The notes under the pieces: model-generated
Databases searched by the model: none
Seen by the model: only the letters and a program-made list of their open reading frames with translations
What the model was told of the DNA's origin: nothing
Made by a program: the position numbers and the translations under genes
NCBI GenBank assembly: GCA_911728435.2
Contig: OU452203.1
Span: 20,542,293 to 20,606,292, forward strand
Direction: 5' to 3'
From: Apoderus coryli
Taxonomy: Eukaryota; Arthropoda; Insecta; Coleoptera; Attelabidae
DNA: 64,000 bases
In this document: positions 46,607 through 57,039 of the stretch, one piece after another
Layout: each line of letters begins with the position of its first letter
Position numbering within the stretch: the first letter of the stretch is position 1

Positions 46607-46736
46607 CCGAATCTCTGGAGCTGTATGATCCTCCATATTTTGTAGCAATTCTGGATGTTGCGTTGTTTCTGGATTCATCGGAGACAGGGACTTTCGTTGA
46701 CTCATTATTTCTGTTTTTACCAAACGTAGAATCATA
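46607..46736 (-). CDS. second coding exon of the serine-rich N-terminus
   Basis: 130 nt between acceptor ttttattttcag and donor TCGG|gtattt. Reads YDSTFGKNRNNESTKVPVSD, ESRNNATSRIATKYGGSYSS, RDS, plus one base completing Gly with the next exon (G|GT). The intron to the big exon is only 62 nt. Open in one frame only, and the phases at both sides fit. Confidence 0.82.
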
Positions 46737-47455
46737 CTGAAAATAAAAGAAGTGATAGATTAGAAGTAGAAATATAGAGAATAGTAGTTCCACATTTCGA
46801 TGATCGATATATAACAAAAAAGAACAATATTGAATTCGGGTATCGTAAGCATCTTTGACGGGTATATACAAAACAACAGTGGGTCCAAAATACAGCCTTG
46901 ATGCACACCACCAAAGAAACATCCGAGTACATACATTGAAAACTATTGGATAGATAGTTTTCAAAGCTTTAGATAAATCTAAAAGTGTTAATAGGAACGT
47001 ATATTTCTTTAAAAACCTCAAAAGCTTTGAATAAAATTAACTCAACCCTGTATATTGTGTTGCAGCATTATATTAATTCAGATCAGTCCATAAAATTATT
47101 TGTAGTTCAATAAATTAAATTGTCTGGTAGACAGCCAAAATGCATACCTATTTTGTACGAACTGTTTGTAATGCCTTTTACTTAAAGGTCGGTATTAAAA
47201 GTTTCTTTTACTTTCATTCGCATACCTTTATGCGTTTTGTATACCATAAAAATAAATAGACCAAAACATGTATTCTGGATTTAACGTAACTAACTTTGAC
47301 CATATTTTAAAGGTATTTATAAAATACACTGATGATTTTATTTGCAAAATGGCTCTTGTATTTTTGAAAAAAATCTTATTGATAGTAAATATTTATATTC
47401 TGTAGAAATTAGGAACTATTCTACAGGCTAATACACGACTGATATTTTTTGTTTT
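46737..47455. other. first intron of the serine-rich gene, left part
   Basis: No repeat recognised here. A minus-strand frame extends from the exon into the intron, but there is no reason to call it coding. Confidence 0.45.
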
Positions 47456-47461
47456 GCAGCC

Positions 47462-47826
47462 TCTCGTTTGGCATGCAAATAGCCCTTCATAATATCATTG
47501 TCCTGCGTAAATTTGACGACCTCATTATTAGGAAAACAGATTTCAATTTTAATGCCTTGGTTTGGTATAGGACGCTATCATACAGGACCTAAGAAACTAT
47601 CCTTAATGACCGTTCCGAAGCATGCCCTTTGGCATGCAAATAACCCTTCATAATATCATTGTCCTGCGTAAATTTTACGACCCCATTATTAGCAAAACAG
47701 ATTTCAATTTTAATGCCTTGGTTTCGTTTAGGACGCTATCATACAGGACCTAAGAACCTATCCTTAATGACCGTTCCGAAGCATGTCCTTTGGCATTTAA
47801 ATAGCCCTTCATAATATCATTTTCTT
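47462..47826 (+). repeat. dispersed satellite array, 161 bp monomer
   Basis: GGCATGCAAATA(G/A) at 47,470 and 47,631 and GGCATTTAAATAG at 47,792 give a period of 161 bp, with about 2.3 units of high mutual identity. This is the cleanest array in the window. The right end changes abruptly to ttcttacttacacggggaac at about 47,822. Confidence 0.9.
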
Positions 47827-48604
47827 ACTTACACGGGGAACGGCCCTGGACATAAGCCGGCAGAAGCTTTTATTAAAGCTTGTTTTCCAAATATCTATGT
47901 ATAGTTCACAATCTAGGTTACGCAAATTTGCAAACTACTAAATGAGACGTTGTTTAGGTCTTTAAAATTCAACGTAAACAAAGAAACGAACTGTTTAAAT
48001 CAAAATAATTCAAAAATAGCATTTTATTGTTTTCTTTCGATTTATTTTCTAGAAATATAACACGAGTTTCTTATGACAGCGTTCTTTAAAAATATGTTTC
48101 ATGTATCTCATTATTTTCCACATGCAGTTGTCAGAAATCAACGAACATAAGTATGTGTCTTTACAGAAAGAAGTATTTTCCGGAAGTGCTACGTCACATG
48201 TCACATCCTGTTTGCAAAAGACGCAATTTTTCAGTAAAATCGTTAAAAACTAATCATAATAATAAGCCAAAAATCTCTGTACGTTCCGTATAATAACTGG
48301 AGCATCCAGGCCTAAGTAGAAGTATTTTGGTTTCCTACTGCTCTAAATATTATAATGGAATGTTTTTTAGAGCAAAACCTATTTAAAGACTAACCTTAAT
48401 TTATGCTAATCAATTATTACATTACATCTTACAGGAATAACGTGTAGCTTTTGCAAAAACAAAAATAATAAAAGTAGATTTTTTTATTTATATTTTCTAC
48501 AAACATAAGATCGCGAATTAATATTTCCTATAATGTGTGCCAAAATATTTGCATTTTCGATAGAAACAAAATACCAGTGAGAAATTTCTGTTGCTAATAA
48601 AATT
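47827..48604. other. intronic non-coding stretch
   Basis: Nothing recognised. Confidence 0.35.
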
Positions 48605-50140
48605 ACTGAGGCCATGTCTGTGCATCTTGATGAGCGGGTGCATATGTTAAGTCGGATACCGATGCAGCCTAGCTCCTTTTTTATGTTGCCCATCTCGGAG
48701 TTTGAGGTCCTGGAGACCATTCGCCACTTAAAAAACTCGGGCAGTGTTGATATGTTTGACTGCAGCAGTTTCTTTGTGAAGGAATATGCACAGATCTTAA
48801 ATGAGCCTTTAGTGCACATCTTCAATTTATGTTTGTGCGGCGGCATTTTCCCTGAGCCATTCAAGTTGACTAGAGTTATCCCTGTATTTAAAAAGGGTGA
48901 CATTGATAATGCTTCTGATTACCGACCGATTTCTATAGTTCCTATATTTGGAAAAAATTTTGAGATTATATTAAAACAAAATCTAACTTCATTTTTGGAA
49001 ACGAATAACCTTTTGTGTCCTGGACAGTTTGGTTTCAGGGGTGGTCGGTCGACAGTTCAGGCGGTGGCTCGTGTGGTGTCTGACATAGTCGAAGGCCTGG
49101 AGAGATGTGAATTTACTAATCTCACCTTATGTGATCTGAGCAAGGCCTTTGACTGTGTGTCTCATGAAGTTCTTCTGACCAAGCTTTCTCGATATGGTGT
49201 GCGGGGACTCTCGTTGCAGCTGCTGTGGTCGTACCTATCTGGCAGAGGACAGACAGTGGCTCTTCGGTCGGAGCTGTCTGAGGTGAGGGTATTAACGAGT
49301 GGAGTGCCGCAGGGCTCTGTGTTGGGTCCGTTGCTCTTTGTCGTTTATATTAACGACCTATATAGTTATTTGATTCCTGGAAGGGTCACTCTTTATGCTG
49401 ATGATACCTCTTTGGTGTGTTATGGGAGCAGTGTTTCACAGCTCGAAGGTCGTGCGGGGCACCTTGAGGGAGTTGCGAATGGCTGGTTCACTAGTAATCT
49501 GCTGAAACTAAATATTGATAAGACCCAGAGACTTACATTTTCTAGTGCTAGTGGTCATGCTCGGGGACGAACAGCCAACTTATTGGGGATTATTGTAGAT
49601 GATGCGCTTTGCTGGGCGTCGCACGTTGATTTTCTCAGGGGTAAGTGGTCTTCTAGTATTTACGTTATTAGGAGGCTCAGACATTGTCTGAGTCAGCAAG
49701 CTCTGAGAACTGTTTATTTCTCACTGTTCCATTCTCATATTTCTTATGGAGTGAGTCTCTGGGGTAACTCGTCATAGGCTATGCAAATATTTAGAGTGCA
49801 AAAAAAGGTGGTTCGCATTCTGCCAAATGCTGGATATCTCGAGCATTGTAAGCCCATTTTCAAATCTCTCAATATAATGCCTCTCCCGTCTTTATATATA
49901 TATTATCAACTGCTTGAGATTCACAGATTTAAGCCCGATTTGTGTATAAACTCAACTTGTCATGAGTATGGTACGAGATCTGCGGACTTGGTACGGGCTC
50001 GGCGATGGAGATTGACTAAGTCTGCAAAGAATTCCCTACAGATTCGGTTGTATAATGCACTTCCTCGTAGGGTCCGCGAGTACAGTTCAGAAATGTTATA
50101 AAAATAATAATAATAATACATACAATTTCTATAATAATTT
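48605..50140 (+). mobile_element. LINE family C, nearly continuous RT reading with A-rich tail
   Basis: One frame runs from 48,614 to 50,101 with a single in-frame TAG (49,775-49,777), followed by a 3' tail of AAT repeats (50,101-50,118). The 5' part of ORF2 (endonuclease) is missing. Confidence 0.88.
48614..50101 (+). pseudogene. LINE C reverse transcriptase, one premature stop
   Basis: Motifs in order: GGIFPEPFKLTRVIPVFKKG, ASDYRPISIVPIFGKNFEII, QFGFRGGRSTVQAVARVVSD, TLCDLSKAFDCVSHEVLL (motif A, D of LSKAFD), [20 protein letters not shown] (motif B) and VTLYADDTSLVCYG (motif C, YADD), then LLGIIVDDALCWASHVDFLR and SYGVSLWGNSS-stop. Beyond the stop, AMQIFRVQKKVVRILPNAGY continues to the natural end. 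GC content is higher than in neighbouring repeats, and few mutations suggest the youngest LINE copy here. It belongs to the I/R1/Jockey/CR1 group of APE-type LINEs; the clade is not settled by eye. Confidence 0.88.
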
Positions 50141-52130
50141 CAATAATCAAAGAAATGATTTTTTATCATCGGTACCTAGCACTAATTTTGTTTTGGTTTA
50201 TGACTTCACTTTACTTGAATACTCTTCTTACGAGGTAAAATGTCCTTTCCTGTATAGTGATAAATGTTATTTTAACCGTAAATATTGTGCCCCGTTCTTG
50301 TAACAACAAAAATCACATAAAACCATAATATAATATAAAAATAGTCTCGTTTTGGATTTATGGCATTCAAACTTAATTTTGTTTATGTTAGCACCCTCTT
50401 CATATTAAATTGAAGCTAGTGAAGATAGGTGTAGTAGTATGCAGCCGTATGTGAATAGAAAAAGCTTTTAGTAGTGTTAACACCTAAAAATAAATTAGAC
50501 ATCTAATATATGGGTATTTTATTATAGACTTTTCTTATTATCATACACGTGTTATGTAGTATCAATTAATAAATAATCGTACTGTCAATAAAAGCCTTGA
50601 TCTGATGGAATTTTTATCAACAAAAGCTTTCGCTTTTAATATGTCCTCAAAATCGTTAAACTGATATCAGCTGAAAAATGTATCAACTATCCCTCGTGCT
50701 ATTCCTCAAAGCTCCTCTAGTTGTCTAATAGGAAGGTAAATTCTATGAAACAATAAATAAATTTCGTTGTTATTCTTTACTACATGCCATAAATTCCATG
50801 TTTAAATTTTAAAAGTTATTGATCTTTTTAGGTATTACTTCGCTTCCTAAATGTTTATTTTACCTAACGTTAAAAGCTATTAGTACAGAACTAAAGACAA
50901 TGTTTGGATATCTAGCTATTTGTTTAAATAAATTACGTACAGGTAGTGAGTGAAATGCTTTGAGAAATGCCGGGTAATGATGATAATTATCACCGTCGTA
51001 TTTTAACAAAAACGATTATAACTTCGATAAGTGTAGTGTGATATTTTTTTGATCAGTTTTCACTTCAAGAAGACCTCTAAAGCATTCAAGTTTTTGGTAA
51101 TTCGTTTCTCTTTGCATTTCTGAGAACATTTACCATGGTAGTGTATATTTTTTTTAGACCATCAGAAAGTAGAGATGCCAAGGAACAAAAAACACACCAA
51201 CTTTTTTAAAAAAGCAGATATTTTGACGTGAGAATTTTCGATTGAAAATTAGGATGCTTTTTCGATATTAAGTCAAAATAAAGTGAAAAAATAAATATTT
51301 TAAATCAAAAAAATGACTGTATGTTTAGGAGATACAAAGGTAAGTTTTCACCAAATTTCGTGAAAAAATAAAAATTTTTGCGGAAGATAAAAATAAAAAA
51401 CCAAAAATTCGGTTATTCGAATTTTTCACATAAATTTTGAGGTTATGTGAAAAAAGTGTTGATACAAAAGTTGTAGATCTTTTTATTACCTACAACTTTG
51501 CCATTTAACTTTTTTTCATAGGACTTGCAGTTTTATCGGAAATCGAGATTAACCGTTTTTTACCCTTAAAAACTCGAGAAAGAGGAATCGTACTAGAAAA
51601 GTGGTCTCGAAAAGTTGGAAACTCCCTCGAAGGCAACTATGTTACATAATAAAATCAACTTTTGTCAAAATTTTGTTTTCTTCTTACTTATCCAGCAGAC
51701 TTATTGTGTATATACATTCTTTCTTTGTAGAAACATTCTCGTATGTAGAAAAACGATCAAAAACTAAATTCGTAAGTCACTGTACATGTACAAATTCGTA
51801 GCAATTAGTCGCAAGGTGCTTAAGAATCTCAGTTATTTCATGGTTACAAATAAACTCACAATAGACTGTATTACTACATAGGCGTGCATGGCTTTCGTGA
51901 AAATACTGATTCAAACTAACGTAACATTTAATAATAAAAGTGAACTTTTACTTGCAAAATGGTACAAATGGTTGCAACAGTGTTTGGAGCAATCTATTCC
52001 GCAAGACCAGGACAAGGAGTACCGGATGTCCGGTTATAAATGTCCCCCCCTCTAACTGTTTCATTTGACGTGTCCCAAATAAAAGTTGAATGGTTCAGAA
52101 GTCTTTAATTTACGCTACTCCTGTGGAAAA
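50141..52130. other. intronic stretch, no gene
   Basis: 51,420-51,600 has a block of the kind often found in insect DNA transposons (aaagttgtagatctttttat then tacctacaacttt, a 10-bp inverted pair). Nothing is coding. Confidence 0.35.
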
Positions 52131-52359
52131 AGGAAGACCTAAGGAATCACATTATATATTTGGTTCAAGATATTGTTGAAGCTCAACCTGGGCCAAATCC
52201 AGGAAAAGTTGCAAGAGAGTTAAATGTAGACGCAACGATTGTGTAAAACATCTTAAATGAACAACAGTTAGGTCCTTAAACAAATCTGCATTCGATAACA
52301 ATAACGCGACATTAGCGTTAGTATTACTTAAACATATCGATAGGAATTGTTGGCAACTC
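52131..52359 (+). mobile_element. Tc1/DUF4817 linker fragment
   Basis: QDIVEAQPGPNPGKVARELN followed by VDATIV-stop-NILNEQQLGP is the second helix-turn-helix region of Tc1-like transposases (V..NPG.S.R..A.ELNVD..TV..IL). A mariner starts directly after it at 52,360. Confidence 0.6.
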
Positions 52360-53417
52360 CGAGGGTTGCCTTTTATATTTCGGGATTTGGCAACCCTGGT
52401 GTTGCAATCTGGCAACTGACAGCTCTATCGTAAAGTTGGACATTTTTGAGGTTAGACATACTCAGCACGTTTTGACATGCGACCGCTATTTGTGTTGTTT
52501 ACAGTAACTTAAAAGATTCATCTCGGCCCAAAAATGGAATTAAATCGTGAACATTTTCGTGGTCGTCCAAAATCAGTTGTTGTTCCGAAAACCATTGAAG
52601 CTGTGCGCGAACTGATATTGCAAGATCGTCATGTGACGTAGCAAGAGATTGAGACAACCTTAGGCATTAGTGGGACCACCATACATTCAATATTGCATAA
52701 ACATTTGACTGTCAAAAAAATGTGCTCGCGTTGGATCCCACACAATTTGTCAATCGCTCAAAAAAAGGCTCGTGTCGATTGGTCGAAAGAAATGCTCAAA
52801 AAATTCGATCGCGGTGCTTCGAAACACGTCTATGACATCGTGAGAGGTGATGAATCGTGGATTTACGCATATGAGCCCGAAAGTAAACAGCAGTCTACTG
52901 TATGGGTGTTTCAAGATGAGCCAAATCCAACAAAAGTTGTTCGCGCACGAAGCACTTCCAAGCAAATGGTCGCCTGTTTTTTTGGAAAACTGAACATCGC
53001 AGAACAGTCAATTCTGAGTGGTGCACAACCATTTGTTTGCCAGTTGTCTTCCAAGATATCAGGAAAACCAACCGCCGAAGACGGATCACTTTTCACAACG
53101 ACAATGCGAGCTCTCACACATTGGCTCAAACAACTGCATTTTGGAGTACCCAAAACATCGATTTGTTGAGTCATTCGCCGTATAGTCCTGACTTGGCACC
53201 GAATGACTTCTTTTTATTCCCGTACGTAAAAAACACACTGAGAGGTCAACGGTTTTCGACACCTGAAGATGCGGTTGCTGCATTCAGAATGCATGTTTTG
53301 GAGATACCTCAATCAGAGTAGCAAAAGTGCATTCATGGGGAATATTTTGAAAAACAATAAAATGATTTTCGATGATTAATATTTGTTTTTGTTCTCTAAT
53401 TCCGAAATATAAAAGGC
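52360..53417 (+). mobile_element. mariner copy, several internal deletions
   Basis: Left terminal repeat cgagggttgccttttatatt. The right end reads ccgaaatataaaaggc and stops short of the expected caaccctcg. The same family as at 27.6 kb. Internal deletions: about 170 bp after MELNREHFR (52,561), about 20 bp near 52,995, and about 40 bp near 53,330. Confidence 0.88.
52534..53321 (+). pseudogene. mariner transposase, deleted and interrupted
   Basis: MELNREHFRGRPKSVVVPKT joins across a deletion that removes most of the first helix-turn-helix. VT-stop-QEIETTLGISGTTIHSIL has a TAG at 52,639. VYDIVRGDESWIYAYEPESK carries the first catalytic aspartate. HNDNASSHTLAQTTAF (second) and YSPDLAPNDFFLFPYVKNTL (third) remain but in a shifted frame. 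All three catalytic residues survive although the protein cannot be made whole. Confidence 0.85.
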
Positions 53418-53883
53418 GATTAACTGGTGCTTTACAGCTTTTACTAGCAAACTTTAGATTAACCATAGGCTAAGTTATTTAAATCGTACGGCTGGATCGA
53501 ATAAGTGGACCTGAATTGTGACCAACTCGATTCCCAGATCTAAATCCTTTAATTTGTTGTAACCGGGGTTACCTAAAACAATTTGGTTTACAATAATACA
53601 GTCTAGGCATGTAATAAAAAAGAATCCTGCCATACAACTTTATTAGTTTCCAGCACGTGTTATATATATAATCTGCGTATATTGTTTACACAGATACTGT
53701 TACAGCAGACAGCGTTTTATTTACCGGAAGTGATCGCTGAACTTCTAAAAATCAACCCTCCAAGATGCAATAAAGTCTTTAAAAGATTTAGATGGAAACA
53801 CATTTTGATAACGTGTTTTTAAAACTCTGAATGGGACAAAGCTTTACTGAGCTTTTTAACCTAGGAATAAATATGATACTTAC
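53418..53883. other. intronic stretch next to first coding exon
   Basis: No repeat recognised. It ends at the donor gtaagt (53,883-53,878) of the first coding exon. Confidence 0.4.
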
Positions 53884-53904
53884 ATAGTTCCGATATCCAC
53901 TCAT
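53884..53904 (-). CDS. first coding exon (MSGYRNY) of the serine-rich gene
   Basis: The ATG at 53,904 (A at -3) opens MSGYRNY, followed directly by the donor GTAAGTATC. Phase 0 matches the exon starting at 46,736 (YDSTFG). It is the first in-frame ATG after an upstream in-frame stop (TGA about 60 bases before). With the next three exons the reading totals 3,105 nt, exactly 1,035 codons, without a stop, which supports the whole chain. The 5' UTR probably continues up to near 54.3 kb. Confidence 0.7.
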
Positions 53905-54289
53905 ACTTGAATCATTCAAATAGAGTTCAAATTCATATCTCGACACCAGACAACATGTTTTGAATCAAAATTCACTAAATAACACTGTCATCATTATTCA
54001 ATGTTTAGCAGAATTAAATTGAATGATTTGTAAGTCTAATTTAGAATAGAATTTCATAAGCACGAAATTTGTAAAAAAATGCACTTGTTACATAAAAATT
54101 TAAGCAAAAACAATTGATGTTAATTATTATTTTTAAATGCTAGACCTTGAAAAGTCACTGGACGGAATATAGATGCAAATAAATTGTAATAAATTATTTT
54201 ACATTAATAAATTTAAAATAAAATTTAATGGTTTCTAGAAGCAACAAGAAAAATAACGATTTAAATTAAACTTCACGAATTAATTAACA

Positions 54290-54430
54290 ATTTCAATTCA
54301 AAGAAACTTGCACTGAGTAGTATTAAGTCGCGTGTTTTTCACAATAATAATTTTACAACACCGAAGACGCTTAGCGTCGCGACGCGACCGTGCTCGAAAT
54401 ACACCGACGAGTTTTATTTAAAGAAAAGCA
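54290..54430 (-). promoter_or_regulatory. candidate promoter of the serine-rich (long Fhos) transcript
   Basis: An isolated CpG-rich segment (ggtcgcgtcgcgacgctaag on the minus strand, within 54,355-54,412) is followed 40-100 bases later by ctactCAGTGC at about 54,318-54,309, close to an arthropod initiator (TCAGT). The first coding ATG lies about 410 bases downstream. No TATA box at the right distance. Inferred from sequence only. Confidence 0.35.
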
Positions 54431-54885
54431 ACATGGTTTCGATTTGGATTTTGATTTATTTTTATTGTAGTTTGGTGTTAAAATCGATTATTAGGTAGTT
54501 TTAACTTGTAAAGTATGTGAATTAATAATAATTTTATTCCTGCTGCTGCTGTTATAGTATTATGGTTACTGAGAGATTTTTCTTAAAGAACAGAATAATG
54601 TTATTGTTATTAACAGTAAACTTCATTATTATGCAATGTTAATATCATGTTAATCATTCATAATTATTATTGTGTGCCTATTTTTATAATAAAACCGTTG
54701 GATTTTCTATTTTTTTTTTTGTTGCATTTTAGAAAAATTTTTAGATTTGAATAATTATATGTTCGAAAGACAGGCTAGCTGTCTACTGACTGTCTAAGAC
54801 ATATAGGATATATTTTCGCTATGCTATAACAATTAAATTTATATAATATTTAATTATATTATGCATATATAGTGTTGCGAATTAA
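54431..54885. other. intergenic AT-rich stretch
   Basis: Nothing recognised. It lies between the two head-to-head host genes. Confidence 0.35.
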
Positions 54886-54890
54886 TACAG

Positions 54891-55012
54891 GGTGAAATAG
54901 GCTAAACTTCGTCACTAGGGTGATTTTTCAGGTCATTTCATGAAAAAAAGTTGCCATAAACATAGGTCTGGAAATGAAGTCCATGTCGGTCATCTCGGCA
55001 TTTCTATTCATG
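54891..55012 (+). mobile_element. DNA-transposon terminus (DUF4817-associated type)
   Basis: acagggtgaaataggctaaa, tcaggtcatttcatgaaaaa and ccataaacataggtctggaa share order with the blocks at 11,470-11,572 (reverse) and 56,976-57,030 (reverse). One end only. Confidence 0.5.
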
Positions 55013-55280
55013 TTAAGGGACAGATTTAAAATTAAGTTGCCCGCCCAACGCCACTGTACTTAACAATTTTGATCTAGTTAGGGCCATCTAAGCTCCATAT
55101 TTCTAGCAACAACCCTGCACAATTTCAAAGAAATCGGTAAGGACTTACTTCGCTATTAAAAAAACAATCAAAAGAAAAAAATACGAAATACATCGTTAGG
55201 ACAAAGATTGAATAAACATTTGATTAAGATAAAAAAATAATAATTTTCACTTTACAAACCTCCCCCTGCAGCTACATCTT

Positions 55281-56715
55281 CAGTAGTAATACCCCTAGGG
55301 TCTTGATAATACCGAGATAATTTTGTCATAGAGAATGCGGAAAGCGTGTTGCTTGATAATAGCCCAAGGCCGCAGGCCGAGGGCTATTATCCTTGAGCAA
55401 CTTGCTTGAAGGATTGAATATTTATCAAAGCCCGAGGAGTATTCGATAAGATATTTTTTTTACTTTGTAGATTTAAAACTACAGTTGTGAAAAGTACAAT
55501 TGGTAAATGTTAAATTGGAAGAAGAGTTTGCTGAAGTTGACGGATTGTTAATTTCCACTGTTGAAGAAATGCCTCGCATGGTATTGATTAATTCACCATG
55601 GCGTTCTTGGTTAATATTCAAGTATGGTTTAATTGAATTAGAGCTGCTATGTCCTGTTAGTTTTATTAATTGCTGTTCAGGAATTCCTTTATTTGCCAAA
55701 TGGCTAACTGCAGTTGATCTGTTCGAATGATTGGATATCGCGCGGATGATTTGGTCCACATATTAATTGTGTTCTTGCCTACCGGTATATTGTCAACCAT
55801 GTGTCACTTTTGGGTTTCCAGAAACGATTTGGTCTCAAGAATAGGCGACTGGAAGTAATATTTTTCCCCCTTTTGGACAATAATTTATGGAATAACCGAA
55901 CAGGGCATGCACTTTCGTTTGCAATATTTGGAACAAGCCACTTACTATTTGTACAACTTTTCGATCCTCCTTGGCATGTTTTACTAAATATTGGATTGTA
56001 TTCAATTCTGTTGGTTGGCGTTCCATCATTATTTCTCAATCGTGAAATAGTCTATAACGCAATCAGCTGGTTCATCACCTCGCCAAGCTAACTCAACAGC
56101 TACAATATGGTAAAAAAAATTTGTAAAGCTTCTGGTGTACATTCATCCCATAATCCAATGATTCTAGCCAAATCACTTGAACTCAAATTTGATGAACTGC
56201 ATTTTCGTTTGTTTGGATCCTGCTGTAATCTTTTACGTTTTGCATTTCTTGCATCTCGCGAATTTTTGAATATCACACAGGTAAACGGGTCGAATACAAT
56301 TTCGAAGTCATTGAAGTATTTTTCCTGGAGTAGCCTACTTGTAGTATTCGAAATTGTTTTTAAAGTTGCTTCTTTATATTCAGTTTCGTCAGCTTTTCTC
56401 ATAGTTACCGCATAATCTTCTGTTCGTATTCTCTGGTCGCACAACACTCCACAAATATTTTCCATACATATTTTTTTGATTTGATTGTATTTTTTGGTAT
56501 ATTATTAAATATAATATCATTAATTGCATCGTTAGATGCAATACCAAATCTTCTCGACATTTTTAAACCAGTTGTCAGTTTGACATTTAATTAATTTTTA
56601 ATAAAAATAACCCCAAACTGAAAACACCACAGAGGTGATTGGATGAAATTTGACACATGACTTAAAGTTAAGTAATTTGATTGGTTACTATATTTAGTAA
56701 AAATTATCAAGACAA
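55281..56715 (-). mobile_element. Crypton-like element, copy 2
   Basis: The same ends as copy 1 (7,769-9,309) but in the opposite orientation. Between gene and 3' end it has a palindrome, gataatagccc ... gggctattatc, enclosing ggccgcaggcc (about 55,353-55,392). Copy 1 lacks this segment and reads ggataatagcaacacgc across it. Confidence 0.75.
55460..56560 (-). pseudogene. decayed Crypton-like recombinase, copy 2
   Basis: MSRRFGIASNDAINDIIFNN opens at 56,560. A deletion removes about 60 bases that copy 1 retains after the CATREYE segment. Then come RKADETEYKEATLKTISNTT, LLQEKYFNDFEIVFDPF, RNNDGTPTNRIEYNPIFSKT and SACPVRLFHKLLSKRGKNIT, and from 55,759 the catalytic region with NHSNRSTAVSHLANKGIPEQ (HxxR), LIKLTGHSSSNSIKPYL (GH and the tyrosine) and FTNCTFHNCSFKSTK. 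Stops at several places. The catalytic HxxR, H and Y are all present, unlike copy 1, which has lost the GH. Confidence 0.8.
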
Positions 56716-56724
56716 TCCATAAAT

Positions 56725-56965
56725 AATTCTCAGTGCTCGCTTTTGGAGAAGAAAGAGTTGCTTAGCCCTATAGATGAGTTACCCCAAATTATGATTCCAT
56801 ACTGCAAGTGTGCATTGATGTTGGAAAAGTATACCGTTCTTAGTACTTTATGGGACAAGGCTCTAGCATGAAAATTTCAAAGGCAATAACATGACCCCGA
56901 CAATTTACTAGCTACATACGCGATTTGAGAGTGCCATCTTAAATCAAAATCCAATAAATTGTCGT
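56725..56965 (-). mobile_element. LINE C-terminal fragment
   Basis: The minus strand reads LLDFDLRWHSQIAYVASKLS, then FHARALSHKVLRTVYFSNIN, then AHLQYGIIIWGNSSIGLSNS. This is the post-RT region of CR1/Jockey/I-type LINEs (compare VDDALCWASHVDFLRGK and HSHISYGVSLWGNSS at 49.6-49.8 kb). About 75 codons, one stop. Confidence 0.7.
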
Positions 56966-56975
56966 AACTTTGAAA

Positions 56976-57030
56976 CAATGCATTTCCGGACGTATGTTTA
57001 TTGCCTCGCCTTTTTGAACCACCCTGTATA
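56976..57030 (-). mobile_element. DNA-transposon terminus
   Basis: Reverse strand: acagggtggttcaaaaaggc, caataaacatacgtccggaa, atgcattgtttc. Same type as 11,470-11,572. Confidence 0.5.
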
Positions 57031-57039
57031 TTAGTTCAA

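Noticed and set aside
46545..47021. 158-codon minus-strand frame running from the second exon through both introns
   Set aside because: Good acceptor and donor sites at 46,736 and 46,607 and phase agreement show that only 130 nt of it are exon.
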